In this document: in pieces, positions 1-10,934 of the stretch
Layout of the letters: the number at the start of each line of letters is the position of its first letter
How positions within the stretch are numbered: position 1 is the first letter of the stretch
Assembly (NCBI GenBank): GCA_000320605.2
Contig: KB445794.1
Span: forward strand, 2,237,556-2,253,620
Direction of reading: 5' to 3'
Length of the DNA: 16,065 nucleotides
Origin: Gelatoporia subvermispora B
Lineage: Eukaryota > Basidiomycota > Agaricomycetes > Polyporales > Gelatoporiaceae
The notes under the pieces: generated by a model
Databases searched by the model: none
What the model was told of the DNA's origin: nothing
The model's input: the letters and a program-made list of their open reading frames with translations, nothing else
Program-made: the position numbers and the translations under genes

Positions 1-65
1 GGACTGTGGAATAGACGGCCTGCGCCAGGCACGAATGGTTGCTGGTCACGTAGAGACGGCGCCAT
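1..65 (-). CDS. possible 5' end of a divergently transcribed gene, cut by the window edge
   Basis: Reading the minus strand from an ATG at 65 to the window edge gives 21 codons without a stop, beginning MAPSLRDQQPF. A G follows the ATG at +4, a moderately good start context. The frame is also open upstream of the ATG, so this could equally be internal sequence or chance. It lies head-to-head with HSP78, so the DNA between would be a shared promoter. The product is not recognisable and the call is weak because only 65 bases are visible. Confidence 0.2.
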   Translation of the reverse strand, partial: MAPSLRDQQPFVPGAGRLFHS

Positions 66-526
66 GACGTTATGCAGTGAGTATTGATGGCGTTCCGAAG
101 CGTCCGGGCAATCTACAAGGTCTGGTGCGTGTTGCGACGCGCAGAGTATCGACGATATAGTAGCAGTGATACGACCGCTCAGCGGTCGCGTCGGCGGCGG
201 CAAGCGAGAATCACAGACAGAATCAATCCCAAGATGTTGTAAGAGATGATCACACATGAATCGCCACGATGCAGTAGAATTGAGGATGTATCTAGCCCAA
301 CTGGGGATGTGTAGCTAAGATGGGCGCCGAGGAGGCCTCGGGGGGATGGGACCTCAAAGGGCCTTGGCGCCCGTGCACATTAGCAGCCTAGGAAGTACAT
401 TACGTAAGCGGAAGATGTCCGGACTGAGGTGGCCAGTCCATGCGCCAGTCTCCGTTTTACTCCTTTTCCCACTCCAATATCTCAGGACGACTTCCCTTAT
501 CTTCTGTTGCTCATCCGTGAGCGAAG
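66..526 (+). promoter_or_regulatory. upstream and leader region of HSP78
   Basis: No coding exon could be supported here. The last 80 bases before the HSP78 ATG are pyrimidine-rich (about 449 to 515), as is common around fungal transcription starts. A perfect palindrome TTACGTAA lies at 400-407, a form bound by Yap/Hac1-type bZIP factors in yeasts. An 8-bp inverted repeat around one central base lies at 172-188 and contains CCG-N5-CGG, the layout of some zinc-cluster factor sites. I looked for alternating GAA/TTC heat-shock elements and found no convincing array. Factor assignments are inference from motif shape only. Confidence 0.4.
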
Positions 527-3500
527 ATGCTGCGGAGACGTGTTGCTCAAAATATTGCACCTCACGGAACCTTCAAAAAGGTACCAGCTTACCCGCCACT
601 GCTCGCGAGGACCCTGCCGGCCCGCCCCACAGCCCATGGGCTAGCGCGACAAAGTCATGTTCCTACCGTTTTTACTCGCGGATATGCACAACAACCACCC
701 GGAAACGGTCAAGGAGGGTTCCCTGGATTCTCATTCGGACCACAACATCAAAAGGGAGAGGCGCTGAAGGAATATGTGAGTCAAGCAATAGAGAGTGTAT
801 GTTCGGTCTCCGTGCTGAAGCAGGCCAAGCATGTGGGATGCAACTCAGGGGACAACATGTGGAGTAATCAGGCCCTCTAGGAGGCTCCTGTCGACGTCAC
901 AAGCCCTATGCTTCAGCACGGAGACCTTAACATACAGACTTTCTCCGGATTCCTGCTGACGCTAACTCATGGCGACCTGTAGAGCGTTGACCTGACGGAG
1001 TTGGCCCGGAATGGGAAATTGGATCCTGTTATCGGTAGGGACGAGGAGATCCGGCGCACCGTCCAGAGTGAGTAGTACTTCATTTACGCAGTGAACTGAC
1101 TTCCCTGACACGCCTCAAGTCCTATCACGAAGAACGAAGTCGAATCCTGTGGTATGTATCTTGCAAACACACTTGTCATCCTTCAATGGCCCTGACCTCA
1201 TCATAGCTCATTGGTCCACCTGGTGTTGGCAAGACGGCCATCATCGAAGGTCTGGCCAGCCGCATTGTCGCCAAAGAGGTTCCAGAGGTACGCTTTGTCC
1301 ATGGTTGTCCAGAGCCATGATCCTTAACCATTTTGCAGTCATTACAACATAAACGAGTCCTCTCTATCGATCTCTCCGCAATTATGGCGGGGTCGGGTAT
1401 ACGCGGACAGTTCGAGGAAAAGTTCAAGGCGTTACTGAAGGATATCGAGGACGAGGTTTGTTCATACCTGCAGACATACCTGTGAATGCTGGTCGCTTAT
1501 TTATTCATTCAACATAGGCTGGCAATGTAATTTGCTTCATCGATGAAGTTCGTGAGTATCAAACGTGATCAAGACTTTGGCGTAGCGTCTGATACCAGTT
1601 GGATACAGATACGCTCTTCAATCTCGGCAAGGCCGAAGGCAGCATTGACGCTGGGCAAATGATCAAGCCCGCGCTCGCTCGCGGACTGCAACTTGTGGGT
1701 GCCACTACACGTACGTCTCATCGGAAGTAATGCTCGCCGCGCATTCGCCTCATATGTTTCCTACAGCGGATGAGTATCGCAAGACGATCGGAAAAGACGC
1801 AGCGCTCGAGCGCCGTTTCCAACCGGTCACTATCGATGAACCGAGCGTGGAGTCCACAATTTCGATTCTTCGTGGTCTGAAGCCGAGATACGAAGTGCAC
1901 CACGGTGTAGGCATAGCCGACGGCGCCCTTGTCACAGGTATGTCCCCTACTCCTTTTCACAGAAGCCTACAGTGACCGAACCTGTTTGCAGCGGCTGTCT
2001 ACGGGGCGCGCTACGTCTCTGACCGGTTCCTGCCCGACAAAGCTATCGACCTTGTCGACGAGGCCGCGAGTGCTCTGCGGCTCGCACAAGAGAGCAAGCC
2101 TGACGAGTTGGACAAGCTTCATCGCGAGATCGTCACTCTCGAGATCGAGCGCGAGAGTTTGAAGAACGAGACAGATGTGTTCAGCGCGGAAAGGCGCGGA
2201 AAGGTCGAGGAGACCTTGAAGTCGAAGAGGGAAGAAGCGGAGAAGCTCACAGATATATGGCAAGCTGGTGCGTGATCGGAGCCTACACCTTTACCGGGAA
2301 GAATGCGGTATTGACTGGAAGTGGTGCAGAGCGGTCTCGCCTCGAACGCATCAAGAGCCTGAAGCGGCGGCTCGAGGAGGCAAAGTACGAACTCGAGGTA
2401 GCGCAGCGGCAGGGCCATTACGAGCGCGCGTCTCAGCTGCGCTTCTCCACTATCCCCGAGCTCGAGCGGCAGCTTCCCGCGGAGACGGAGCGCAGCGAGA
2501 CCGACGAGGCGTCAAGCCCGCTTGCAATGCTGCATGACCGTGTCACGAGCGCTGACATTGCGCGGGTTGTCGCGAAGAGCACGGGCATTCCTGTTCAGAA
2601 CCTTCTCAAGGGCGAGCGAGAGAAGTTGGTGCACGTGCGTACTGTTATTAAAAGTTATATGGACTCGGTGTCTCACATGCCGATAGATGGAAGATGCTCT
2701 CAAGCACCGGATTGTGGGCCAGGACCACGTCGTTCGCGCGGTCAGCGACGCTGTGAGGATCTCGCGCGCAGGGCTGCAGGCGCCGAATCGCCCGGTCGCC
2801 TCATTCCTGTTTTTGGGCCCGACTGGTGTTGGCAAGGTGGGTCATAGTATTGAAGGCGAAAACTAGAAACGCTGACTGCTCCGAAGACCGAACTCTGCAA
2901 GGCTCTTGCGGGATTCCTGTTTAATGATGAGCAGCGTGGCCTGTGAGTTAATTCTTTCAATGCGTTCATTTACTCTGAGCTTACGCCCTTCCCACAGGAT
3001 CAATATTAATATGTCTGAGTACCACGATCGCCACACAATCTCGCGTCTTATTGGCGCTGCGCCTGGATATGTAGGCTTTGAAGAAGGAGGCCAGCTCACC
3101 GAAGCCGTTCGCCGCAAGCCGTATGGTCAGTCGCCCAATCACGATCTTTAACTTTCTTGTTCTCACCTCCGCATAGCTGTGATCCTGCTCGATGAGCTTG
3201 AGAAGGCGCACAAGGTGAGTATCCAATATCAGATATCCTGTATCGACTACATTGACTTATGACAATCACAGGATGTCGCTATGATTCTACTGCAAATTCT
3301 TGATGAGGGTAGCATCACAGATTCCCAGGGCCGTAAAGTCGACTTCAGGGTACGTTAATTCCGATGGTTACCTGTGTGCAGTGTACTCACTATTGTTGCA
3401 GAATACCATCATCTGTCTGACCAGCAACCTGGGCAGCGACATTCTCGCTCATAGCACCGCATCTGACGCAAACGGCGTTGTGACGCCCGAAGCGCGGGAC

Positions 3501-3990
3501 GAAGTTCTCGAGCGGACGAGCGAGTACTTCCCGCCGGAGCTGCTGAACCGTCTCGACTCGATGCTAGTGTTCAACAAACTCTCTCGCCAGTCCATCCTCA
3601 AGGTTGTGGATCTGCGGCTCAACGACGTTGCCTCGCGTTTGAACAACCGCCGGATCACGTTGGACGTAGATGAGGCCGCAAAGGGATGGCTCGCGAAGGA
3701 AGGATACTCCGATGTGTATGGCGCTCGCGCTATTGCCCGGGTGGTCCGGACCAAGGTCTTATTCCCACTCGCCCAGAAGATGTTGAATGGAACAATCAGG
3801 TAAGTTCAACTACTTCATCCACTTGGGCTCCCGGCTCATTAAATATGGCAGGGACGGTGATGTGGTCTCGATCCGCGTGAGCGCTAACGGGCAAGACCTC
3901 GACATCAAGGACAACCATCGTCCCGATTCGTTAGCTGCTAATCAAACATCTTCCACCCTTGTCGCGGAAGAGGGCGAGACATCTCAATGA
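527..3990 (+). CDS. HSP78: Hsp78, mitochondrial ClpB/Hsp100 disaggregase (17 exons, 812 aa)
   Basis: An AAA+ ATPase of the mitochondrial matrix that, with Hsp70, extracts proteins from aggregates. Exons: 527-775, 983-1067, 1120-1151, 1207-1287, 1339-1455, 1518-1551, 1609-1710, 1767-1937, 1992-2267, 2330-2634, 2687-2836, 2887-2942, 2998-3125, 3177-3214, 3272-3349, 3402-3799, 3852-3990. All joins are GT-AG and keep one frame to TGA. The length of 812 aa is about that of yeast Hsp78. The N-terminus is Arg-rich without acidic residues (MLRRRVAQN...), with a likely processing site near TRGYAQ. As in Hsp78, the ClpB N-domain is absent. Walker A1 is GPPGVGKT (125-132), Walker B1 ICFIDE (193-198), then a charged middle domain (about 300-460), Walker A2 GPTGVGKT (528-535, split by an intron), Walker B2 VILLDE (597-602) and the sensor-2 motif YGAR. 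The ATG at 527 has A at -3. Intron 1 (207 nt) is unusual; the other introns are 50-62 nt. Confidence 0.97.
796..936. mobile_element. 141-bp inverted-repeat element (MITE-like) in HSP78 intron 1
   Basis: The arms 796-822 and 909-936 are reverse complements. They hold a perfect 18-bp core (805-822 against 909-926) and a perfect outer 8 bp (796-803 against 929-936), separated by a short mismatch with one gap. The spacer is 86 nt and has no coding. Removing 796-936 would leave a 66-nt intron, close to the size of the gene's other introns, which suggests insertion into an ordinary intron. A TA dinucleotide sits near each end (798-799 and 933-934), so a TA target duplication with a 133-bp element is possible. 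It could instead be a native intronic hairpin. No transposase is present. Confidence 0.55.
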
Positions 3991-4196
3991 TTCTGAATAA
4001 CACCCGTTATAACGATATGACGAAACTAGCTAGTGTACAATATCTAGAATAATATAGACGGACCCGGACGATCACCACTCTACTAACATCTGTCACAATC
4101 ACCACTCTATCACATGTAGCCTTGTAGCCTTAACATAAATGTCATGTAAACATGGTATCATACTAAAGGAATCAGCGTGAACAACCACTACGCCAG
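3991..4196. other. shared 3' intergenic gap between convergent genes, with short repeats
   Basis: 206 bp separate the HSP78 stop from the stop of the minus-strand IBtk-like gene, so both 3' UTRs and poly(A) sites must fit here or overlap. The stretch is AT-rich. It has a 12-nt direct repeat atcaccactcta at 4071-4082 and 4098-4109, and an 8-nt tandem pair tgtagcct at 4115-4130. No canonical AATAAA was obvious. No gene is seen. Confidence 0.6.
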
Positions 4197-7100
4197 CTAT
4201 TGTCCGTTATTTGTGGGAGGAGCACTGGCTTTCGCGGGGCGTCGACCTTTCCGAGGTTTGCTCTTATCACCTCCCTCTGGGTTCTGGCGTTGGCCGCCGT
4301 CACCGTCTGGACGTTTGCCCTTGGACTTCTCCGCCCGCTCCTGGTTGCGTGGCTGTTGACCATCGCCGTCAGGAGCCTTAGGCTTCGATTTCCGGGGCTT
4401 CCGCTGCTTCTGAACACGCTCGGCTTCAGCTGCCTCTTGCTCCGCCTTCAGACGTGCCTCTTCAGCCGCCCACCATCTGAGGAAGTCATCCTCGGCCTGA
4501 CGCTCTTGCTCTTCCCGTTGGATCTCAAGGAGCGAGCGCTTGTCCTTCGCCGGCGCCTCGTCTTGCTCCAGCTGCATTTGTTGGATCGCGACGAATGACG
4601 GCGCGGGACCGGATGGTTGTGCCTGGACGACCGGGCGGACGGGGGGAGGAGTCCAAACGCTTCCGCTGCTGCATAGGAGGTCAGTATGCGCACGGACTTG
4701 ATCAAGTCTCATAAGGGTACTCACGAAACCCGTCGAATGCTAATCGGCGAAGCAGTTGGTGGGGCCGGTTGCCTGGAAGGGGTTATGGTGGGTCCTAGGC
4801 CAGGCGCTGCCGGCATCTTACGCGGTGTGGACGGGGGAGTCCCCATTCCTCCCTTACGAGCCTGGGAAGATGCTGCAGCCAGCGTCGGGAAACCGTTGAC
4901 GACGCTGGTTGTAGAGGTAGTCGCAGAGCCTGTCGCAGACGGGTTGGGCAATACAGGCGTCTGGGTCGCGCGCCAATTGCCACTTGAAGAAGCTTTGGCA
5001 GGCGACTGACTTGGCGTTCGAGCGGCACTAAGCTGAACGGAAGATGGTACCCTGCTTGGTGCCTTGCTGGTCTGAGCTTCGGCCATAATGGACTTCATGT
5101 CCACGCTACATTGAACACGTTAGGAAGGTACAAGCGAAGATTCGGCAATACTGACCGAGGCGTAGGTGCGGTGGTCTTCCACCCACCAGTGGGCTTGCTG
5201 ATGGTATCCGTAGACTGGATCCGTACAGGAGTGGTGCTGCCCCGCGGGGCGGTCAGCGCAGGGACATCGGCGTCCATCATGAAAATCTCATCATCAGGCG
5301 GTCCCGCAGCCGGCGGTTTCACCGGGATCTGCGGACGGACTACAGGACTGGGCGGCGGCGAGATGACGGATAGAGTCCGGTTCTTCTTGGCAGAACCAGG
5401 AGGCGATATCTTGGGTGAGTCTTTGAATGCGTTCGGGCGCAAAACGGGGACAATGACTTGCGGTAGATCTTGCTGCGCCAGCCAGTCGCCGTACTGCGCC
5501 ATGGCCTTGTCTACGACCTTCGTCGAACGAGACACCGGATACTTGCGTGCCTGCTGCTGACGCACATAAATTGATAGCTGCTTAATGAGGTCCGGTGTGA
5601 GGTCTTCTACGATGCGGCTCTCCAGGAGGGTTTCCATGCTAGCAGTCATGTAATCGTGCAGGCTCCTGACAAGAGGCATCGCGTTGAGGAACGCCGCATT
5701 GGCGAGAATGGCGGAGACATTGTTGATATTGACGCGTTTCAGGATGACCACCGAACATAGTAGGACAAGCCGATCCAACAACAGCTCATTCTTCGGTGCA
5801 TGGTTAGCAAGCGGAGTTGGGTAGTATCAGGTAGACGAGAACTCACTGCGGCTGCCATGACTTCAAACATGAAGTTAATGAGATCATCTACAGTGTCCAC
5901 GAAATCTAGTGTACCACAGACCCCATGAGCGTACAACAGAAGGGCACAGACAAGAGACATACCGAGCGTATCAAACATCTCTAAGTCACCACCGCAGCAG
6001 ATGAACCGAAGGACAAACTCCATCTGCCTCCATCGCAAATGGCGCAGATCGACCACGACCGTTCCCTCTGGCGTCCAACGCTTCGCCGTCCAGTCCGGGT
6101 CGTCAAAGAAAGCTTTGAAGAACGGCGACCGCGCGCGTAGCACGAGTGAATGACACCGCACTTCGCGGTCCCCAAGCTGCAGGACGACGTCCGGGGCGAG
6201 CGGGTGACGTGCAGTGCGCGGAACCTGCGCGGCGCTGAATAGGCGCATCATGTCCTCTGCCATCGATGGGGCAGGTGCACGTTTAACGGGGGGCTCGATC
6301 GCCTCGGCGAGATAGGGGAGTTGCAGGAGGTGCGCGAGCGCGTGGAGCTCAGTCTTCACCTGGGCGGGCTTAATCTTCAGCGCGGTCAGTTGCCGCTCGA
6401 GCGTGCGCCCGACGCGGAGGTCCCAAAGCGCGAGTGCCTCGTCGGAGTACAGGTAGGTCATAAGAATGAGGACAGTGATCGGCTGGCTCCCGGAGAAGCT
6501 CAGCACAGGCAACGCCGACGGTGCAGACGGGCGGGACAGCTTGATTGAAATGTTGGAGTCACGGTCGTGGACGGCCGAGCTCCCGCAAAGCACCTGCTCG
6601 AGTACTTGACAGCGCGCGGCGATTAACGCGCGATGGGCGGGGAGTGCAAACCCGGAGTACACCTGGACGGTGAGATCGGCACCGTGTGTGCGGGGCACCT
6701 CCTCGAATATTCCGCGGCCGTTTGCCTTGCGGGAGTCACGGTCACGCTGTAAGACGTTGCACAGCTGCTTCAACCGCTGAATGTCGCGTTGAATCGACAA
6801 GTCCTCGGTCTCGTCATCGGACTCAACCACTGTAGAGTCCAGCACGTCGCTTGTCGATACGACGGAACTTGCCCGAAGGCGCGAGCGCGTAGGCCCTATC
6901 TTGGAATCTCCACTCGTCGGCACAGACACGAACGGCTGTATTTCCGCCAAGTCCTGGTGGATCAAGTTCCCGACGACCTTCACGGGTTCCGGGACATGCT
7001 CGATGCGCAGTGCGCCATACGCGCCCGTTGCGTTCGCGCACACCTTCACAACCCGCTGTATGTACGGCACGCGCTGGAACTTGAACGCCTTCCCGCCCTG

Positions 7101-8934
7101 CGCCTTGGTGTTGCGCGTGCGCACAAAGACGTGCCCCGACTCGGTGCACACCGCGATCGACCCGTCCGCGCCGAGAGCCACGTCGGTGACTGCGCTCCAC
7201 TGCTTGCGCAGGGCCCACACCCGCTGCGGGGAGAGGCCGGGTCGTGCTTTCGCGGCGTCGGTGCCGGGCTCCGGTGCGGCGGGAAGGGTGAAGGTGAAGA
7301 GTTCGCCGTTGGAGGAAAGGGCTGCGAAAGTGCCCTCGCATGACGTGATCTTCTTGATCGATGCGTTGTTATAGGCTTGCGGGGGACGGTACACGGTAAT
7401 TTCGGATGGGAAGGCGTGTGCGGGAAAGCTATAAAGTGAGGCACTCGGATCAGATTAAGAATGGGAACATGAGGAGCGAACGTACTTGACTTTGAAATGG
7501 CCGTCATTCCAAATGCAGATGACATCTTGTGTTTCCAGAAGGCACGCTAACGCAGAATCCTAGAAGCGGTCGAGTTCGACAAAGATGTACCTCAAGGATT
7601 GTAAGTATTTCTACTGACCGAAAGTGCCAATGACAACACTGGCTGTGCGACCTTTGTGACTTTGCGAGGCTGGATCTGCACGGGTTGCGCGGATCGATCG
7701 TATCCTGATCCGCCGTCAATGGTGATCCTTTGATCCTGCTGAAATATCAAAGCCTACCCAATTGCCCGCTGTTCGTACCCCAAGTGTATACTTCATCCTC
7801 CGTCCAGCAGGCAGACGCGGTCTTGCATGCCGCGACACCCTTCACCAACTTACCCCTGAGGGGACCCGCAATCTTCCGTGCGGTCGGCTGGATAGGCTCT
7901 TCAGAGCGTCCTAAAGCAGCAGCACCGCCAGGAAGCTCTACAGGATACCCGAGCTGAGAGAACCTGTTCAGGCCCCAGCTAAAGACCTCGCCAGACTTGG
8001 TCAGCACGAGCGTGTGATCCTGTCCGACCGCTACGGACACAACCGTCTGTGCGAACTGCGGGAGCGGCACGAGGCTGTATTGCGTGTGCTGACCCGGGCC
8101 CAGGCTGCGAAGGGACACGAACGATTCAGCCGCTCGCTCGCTCGGAGGGATGCGCGGACATACCGGCCCCCGCTTCCGAACCCGCACACGCGTAGGTTAC
8201 TCCGGACTTCCGCCGTCACCACCGCTGCAACGTGTGAGCGCTCGCGCGTGACGCAGCCCGCGGGCGGACGCACCTGTGTGCAGCTTCGACATCGCGACCT
8301 CGCGAACGCGGATCGGCGAAAACCTCGTATCGATGCTCTCCTGCGTAGGGATGGCCGACCCGTCCGCCGGGCGTATCACCACCTGCTCCGGATATGCCCT
8401 GTCGTCCCCGTTTCCGAGTCCCAGCGCTGCGTTGCGGTTCGCGCCCCAGGTAAATAGGTCAGCAAGGGCCCCGCCCGCGGCGGTCGCAGACGGCTTCGTG
8501 CCCTCGAGTGTCGAGTTGTACAGGTCGAACGCGGTGTAGCCCTCGTAGTCTTTGATGCTGGTGTCAATGTCTGGACGCTGGAGCAGCAGCGTCGCCGCAG
8601 CGAGATTCCCGTGATAGAGCGCGCGGTGCAGCGGCGTCCAGTGGTTCTCCTTGTCGAGGGCGTTGACGTTGATGTCCGAGTGTGCCAGAAGGAGGCGCAC
8701 GTACTCGGGCGCACTCGCATCCTGGGCCGCCGCGGCGAGGTGGAGGACGGTGCGGCCGAGCTGGTCCCGCGTGTTGACATCGCACTGCGCTGCGGCGCTC
8801 AGCGGGCTCGGCCGGCCCCACGACCTGCCGCCGCTCGAGCTGGGAGCGGGAGGCTGGCCGCGGGAGCCGCTATCGAGCAGGCGCTGGAACGCCTGCTGGT
8901 TACGGAGGTGGAAGTAGGCATGGAGCGCACTCAT
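4197..8934 (-). CDS. IBtk-like ankyrin/RCC1/BTB protein (10 exons, 1413 aa)
   Basis: Fungal relative of the inhibitor of Bruton tyrosine kinase; in animals IBtk is a substrate receptor for cullin-3 ubiquitin ligase, and that role is inferred here. Minus-strand exons: 8934-8274, 8224-8164, 8104-7758, 7704-7619, 7559-7486, 7428-5963, 5905-5847, 5790-5156, 5105-4725, 4668-4197. All introns are GT-AG, 49-59 nt, and one frame runs to TAG. Ankyrin repeats lie at about 58-143 (GRTVLHLAA; HWTPLHRAL). RCC1-type blades include LFTWGANRNAALGLGNG (160-176), EVFSWGLNRFSQLG (279-292) and EVYTWGTNSGQLGYD near 345. BTB1 is about 660-785 (ADLTVQVYSG...LPAHRALIAAR) and BTB2 begins near 820 (PDVVLQLGDREVRCHSLVL). 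The C-terminus is Ser/Pro-rich, then Lys/Arg/Glu-rich. Intron 5906-5962 is 57 nt and has no in-frame stop. The 5' end is duplicated at 14517-14850. Confidence 0.93.
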
Positions 8935-9510
8935 GCGAGGGTGGTGGCGACAGACGACCCAGAGGAGTCCTGGCGACTCCTCGGCGAGATCGTGCTGTCT
9001 TGTTGCTGCACTCTAGTTGAGCGCAGACGGGTGTCTAGCAGCGGCGGCTTGCTAGACTAAGGCAGATGCACCGAGACGAATGTTCCCCCAGATGAGAAGT
9101 TCTCAGGCGAGGTGCTTGTTAGTTCCGAGAATGCGGAGAGGGGATCAAATTGTGCAAGGAGACTGAGAGTCGGAGAGGGGTCGCACTACAGATTTCGAAG
9201 AGTAAGAGCAAGTTAGAGAGATAAGTTAGATAGAAAGCAGAGAAGTGGAAGGATGGAGGACGAGTCAGTGCAATCGGTGCACCGGAGGAGAGAGCGTCTC
9301 GGCGTATCAATGACCTCTGCCGCCAATTTTGCGCACGTGGGTCAATCCGCGTCACCGACTCACAGTCCCGATCGCAATCTGACGCCGAGTCTGTTTCCTT
9401 TTCTAACCTCTCTGGATGGTTCTCACTTGCTAGCTTTTTGGGCGTGCGGTACCTGTTGCGAGATGAACAAGAAAGGATGAATTATGTTCAGGTAAACTTC
9501 ACTCCTAGTG
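8601..9510 (-). repeat. direct repeat, proximal copy (IBtk-like 5' end plus upstream DNA)
   Basis: This block covers codons 1 to about 111 of the IBtk-like gene and about 575 bp upstream. It aligns, with only a few small indels, to 14517-15427 in the same orientation; the two start codons are 5916 bp apart. Homology stops abruptly within the second ankyrin repeat at 8601 and fades out near 9510-9520. This copy belongs to the intact gene and is the likely parent. Confidence 0.9.
8935..9510 (-). promoter_or_regulatory. promoter and leader of the IBtk-like gene
   Basis: Non-coding DNA upstream of the ATG at 8934. On the transcribed strand a CT-rich run at about 9130-9260 would suit a transcript start or leader. 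A CCAAT box (plus strand 9323-9327) and an E-box CACGTG (9334-9339) lie together about 390-405 bp upstream of the ATG. The whole block is repeated at the distal copy, where CCAAT is kept but the E-box reads CACATG. An open frame on the minus strand (9119-9355) has no recognisable product and is probably chance in a leader. Confidence 0.45.
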
Positions 9511-10934
9511 GTACTTCTCCAGGCTTTCCGTCGTCCTCTGCGTTCGCCACTGTATCTCCCCGTTGCGCAGGGCTATAAAGCGGAGGACCTCGACCCTCTT
9601 CCGGTATGTCAATTGTCCCACTGTCATGTCGACCATAGATGAAAGATAGACATCATGGGCACTACACATCCTTCAGGAAGAAGCTTTGATAATTAAGGAA
9701 TGGGACGACCGTGCCGCCACCCACTCCAACCACGGGCCCCTGAGGCGCACACGTTCGTCAGGATTTGGAGCAGCGAGTTGTTCCTAAGTTTGCGCGAATG
9801 TTCTTCGCGCACGCAGAACGCTAAATGTCAGCGTCGTCGGTTTCCTCGCCACATAAGCCCTCCGAGTCGCCTTACAGCGACGACGCAGGCACCCATGCAC
9901 GGCACGGATCATGCTCGACTGCCCTCCGGACGAATGTGGCACATCATGGAGATCTTCGCGCAGCCCAATACATCTCAGAGTCTCGAAAGCGAGCGCAATA
10001 TACTAGAAGGACGCGCGGCCAGCGGCAGTGACCATCATCGCTGTACCGAAGCGCCCAAGTACTTTCGCAAGCAACAGCCGCGTTATAAGCTGCCAGCGGC
10101 GACTTGCAGCTGAAGCTGGATTTCTGATTTTGTGCATCCCTTTGACCTTGGCGCAATGAGAGCCATTGTTTCAACTTCTTGTCATTTAGTATGCTCGCCA
10201 TCTGATTCCGAAACTCGTGGACTGGCATGTCTGGTGTCCTGAAAGCAGCTGGTAAACTACTAAACAAAGCGGTGTTATGCGATGCGTGACGAGGCAAATA
10301 AAACATCTGTTCGTACAGATGCCTATAACTCAAGTCTCGCTCAATACAGTCGAAGGCTCAATTAGGGCAAACCCACTGTCTTCCTCTATTCGTACTTGCT
10401 CCCTGATCAAGATGGGATGATTCTGGCGGCTAAGATAGTGACAGAAGCGAGGACAGTGCGTATTATATAGGAGTCTTTAGAACGTTGACGAGGAACAAAA
10501 CTTCGATTCTAGATCTAAATACTTTTGCAGCGACGCAAGCAATCTCAATTCGAATGCTCTGTATGAGTTAGTCACCAATTTTCCGCTGCCACTGCCCTCG
10601 TTGATCTTATCCAAGGAGCTCTCTATTCGTGCTTGAGTGCACTCAGAACACGAAATTGATTTCATTACGCCTACTTAGCTGTCCAGCCGGCGTTCGACTG
10701 CACGGTAACGTTTCTGCCTTTTACGCATTCCCCTGGATGCTCTCCCCCTGCTGCGACAAGTTCCTGGTCTATGCTCTGGCCTCGGGAAACTTTGCGTGTA
10801 GTCGCGCTCTCTCTCTCTTTAGATATTGCCACGTTGTCCGGTCACGAGCATAGAATTCATTTCACTGGTGGCGAATGATAATTGTACAAGGAGAGGCAGG
10901 TATAACATATGGTTGTGCATCAAGAATACTATCG
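9511..10934. other. 1.4 kb without a supportable gene
   Basis: I see no convincing gene. The longest frames are plus 9700-10113 (137 codons) and minus 10333-9944 (129 codons, with no obvious domain), plus a shorter plus-strand frame at 9825-10031 that starts MSASSVSSPHKPSESP. None has recognisable domains, and I could not link them with introns to anything familiar. A TATA-like tattatatag occurs at about 10460-10470. The region could hold remnants or a lineage-specific gene. Confidence 0.4.

Noticed and set aside
380..526. Heat-shock element array upstream of HSP78
   Set aside because: Isolated GAA and TTC triplets occur, but not the alternating 5-bp spacing needed.
346..867. 173-codon plus-strand frame overlapping the HSP78 start
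   Set aside because: It runs in a different frame through exon 1 and into intron 1, and its product shows no recognisable domain; the real exon 1 is 527-775.
4200..4598. 132-codon plus-strand frame with hydrophobic Leu-rich product
   Set aside because: Antisense of the Lys/Arg/Glu-rich C-terminal exon of the IBtk-like gene; hydrophobicity arises from complementing charged codons.
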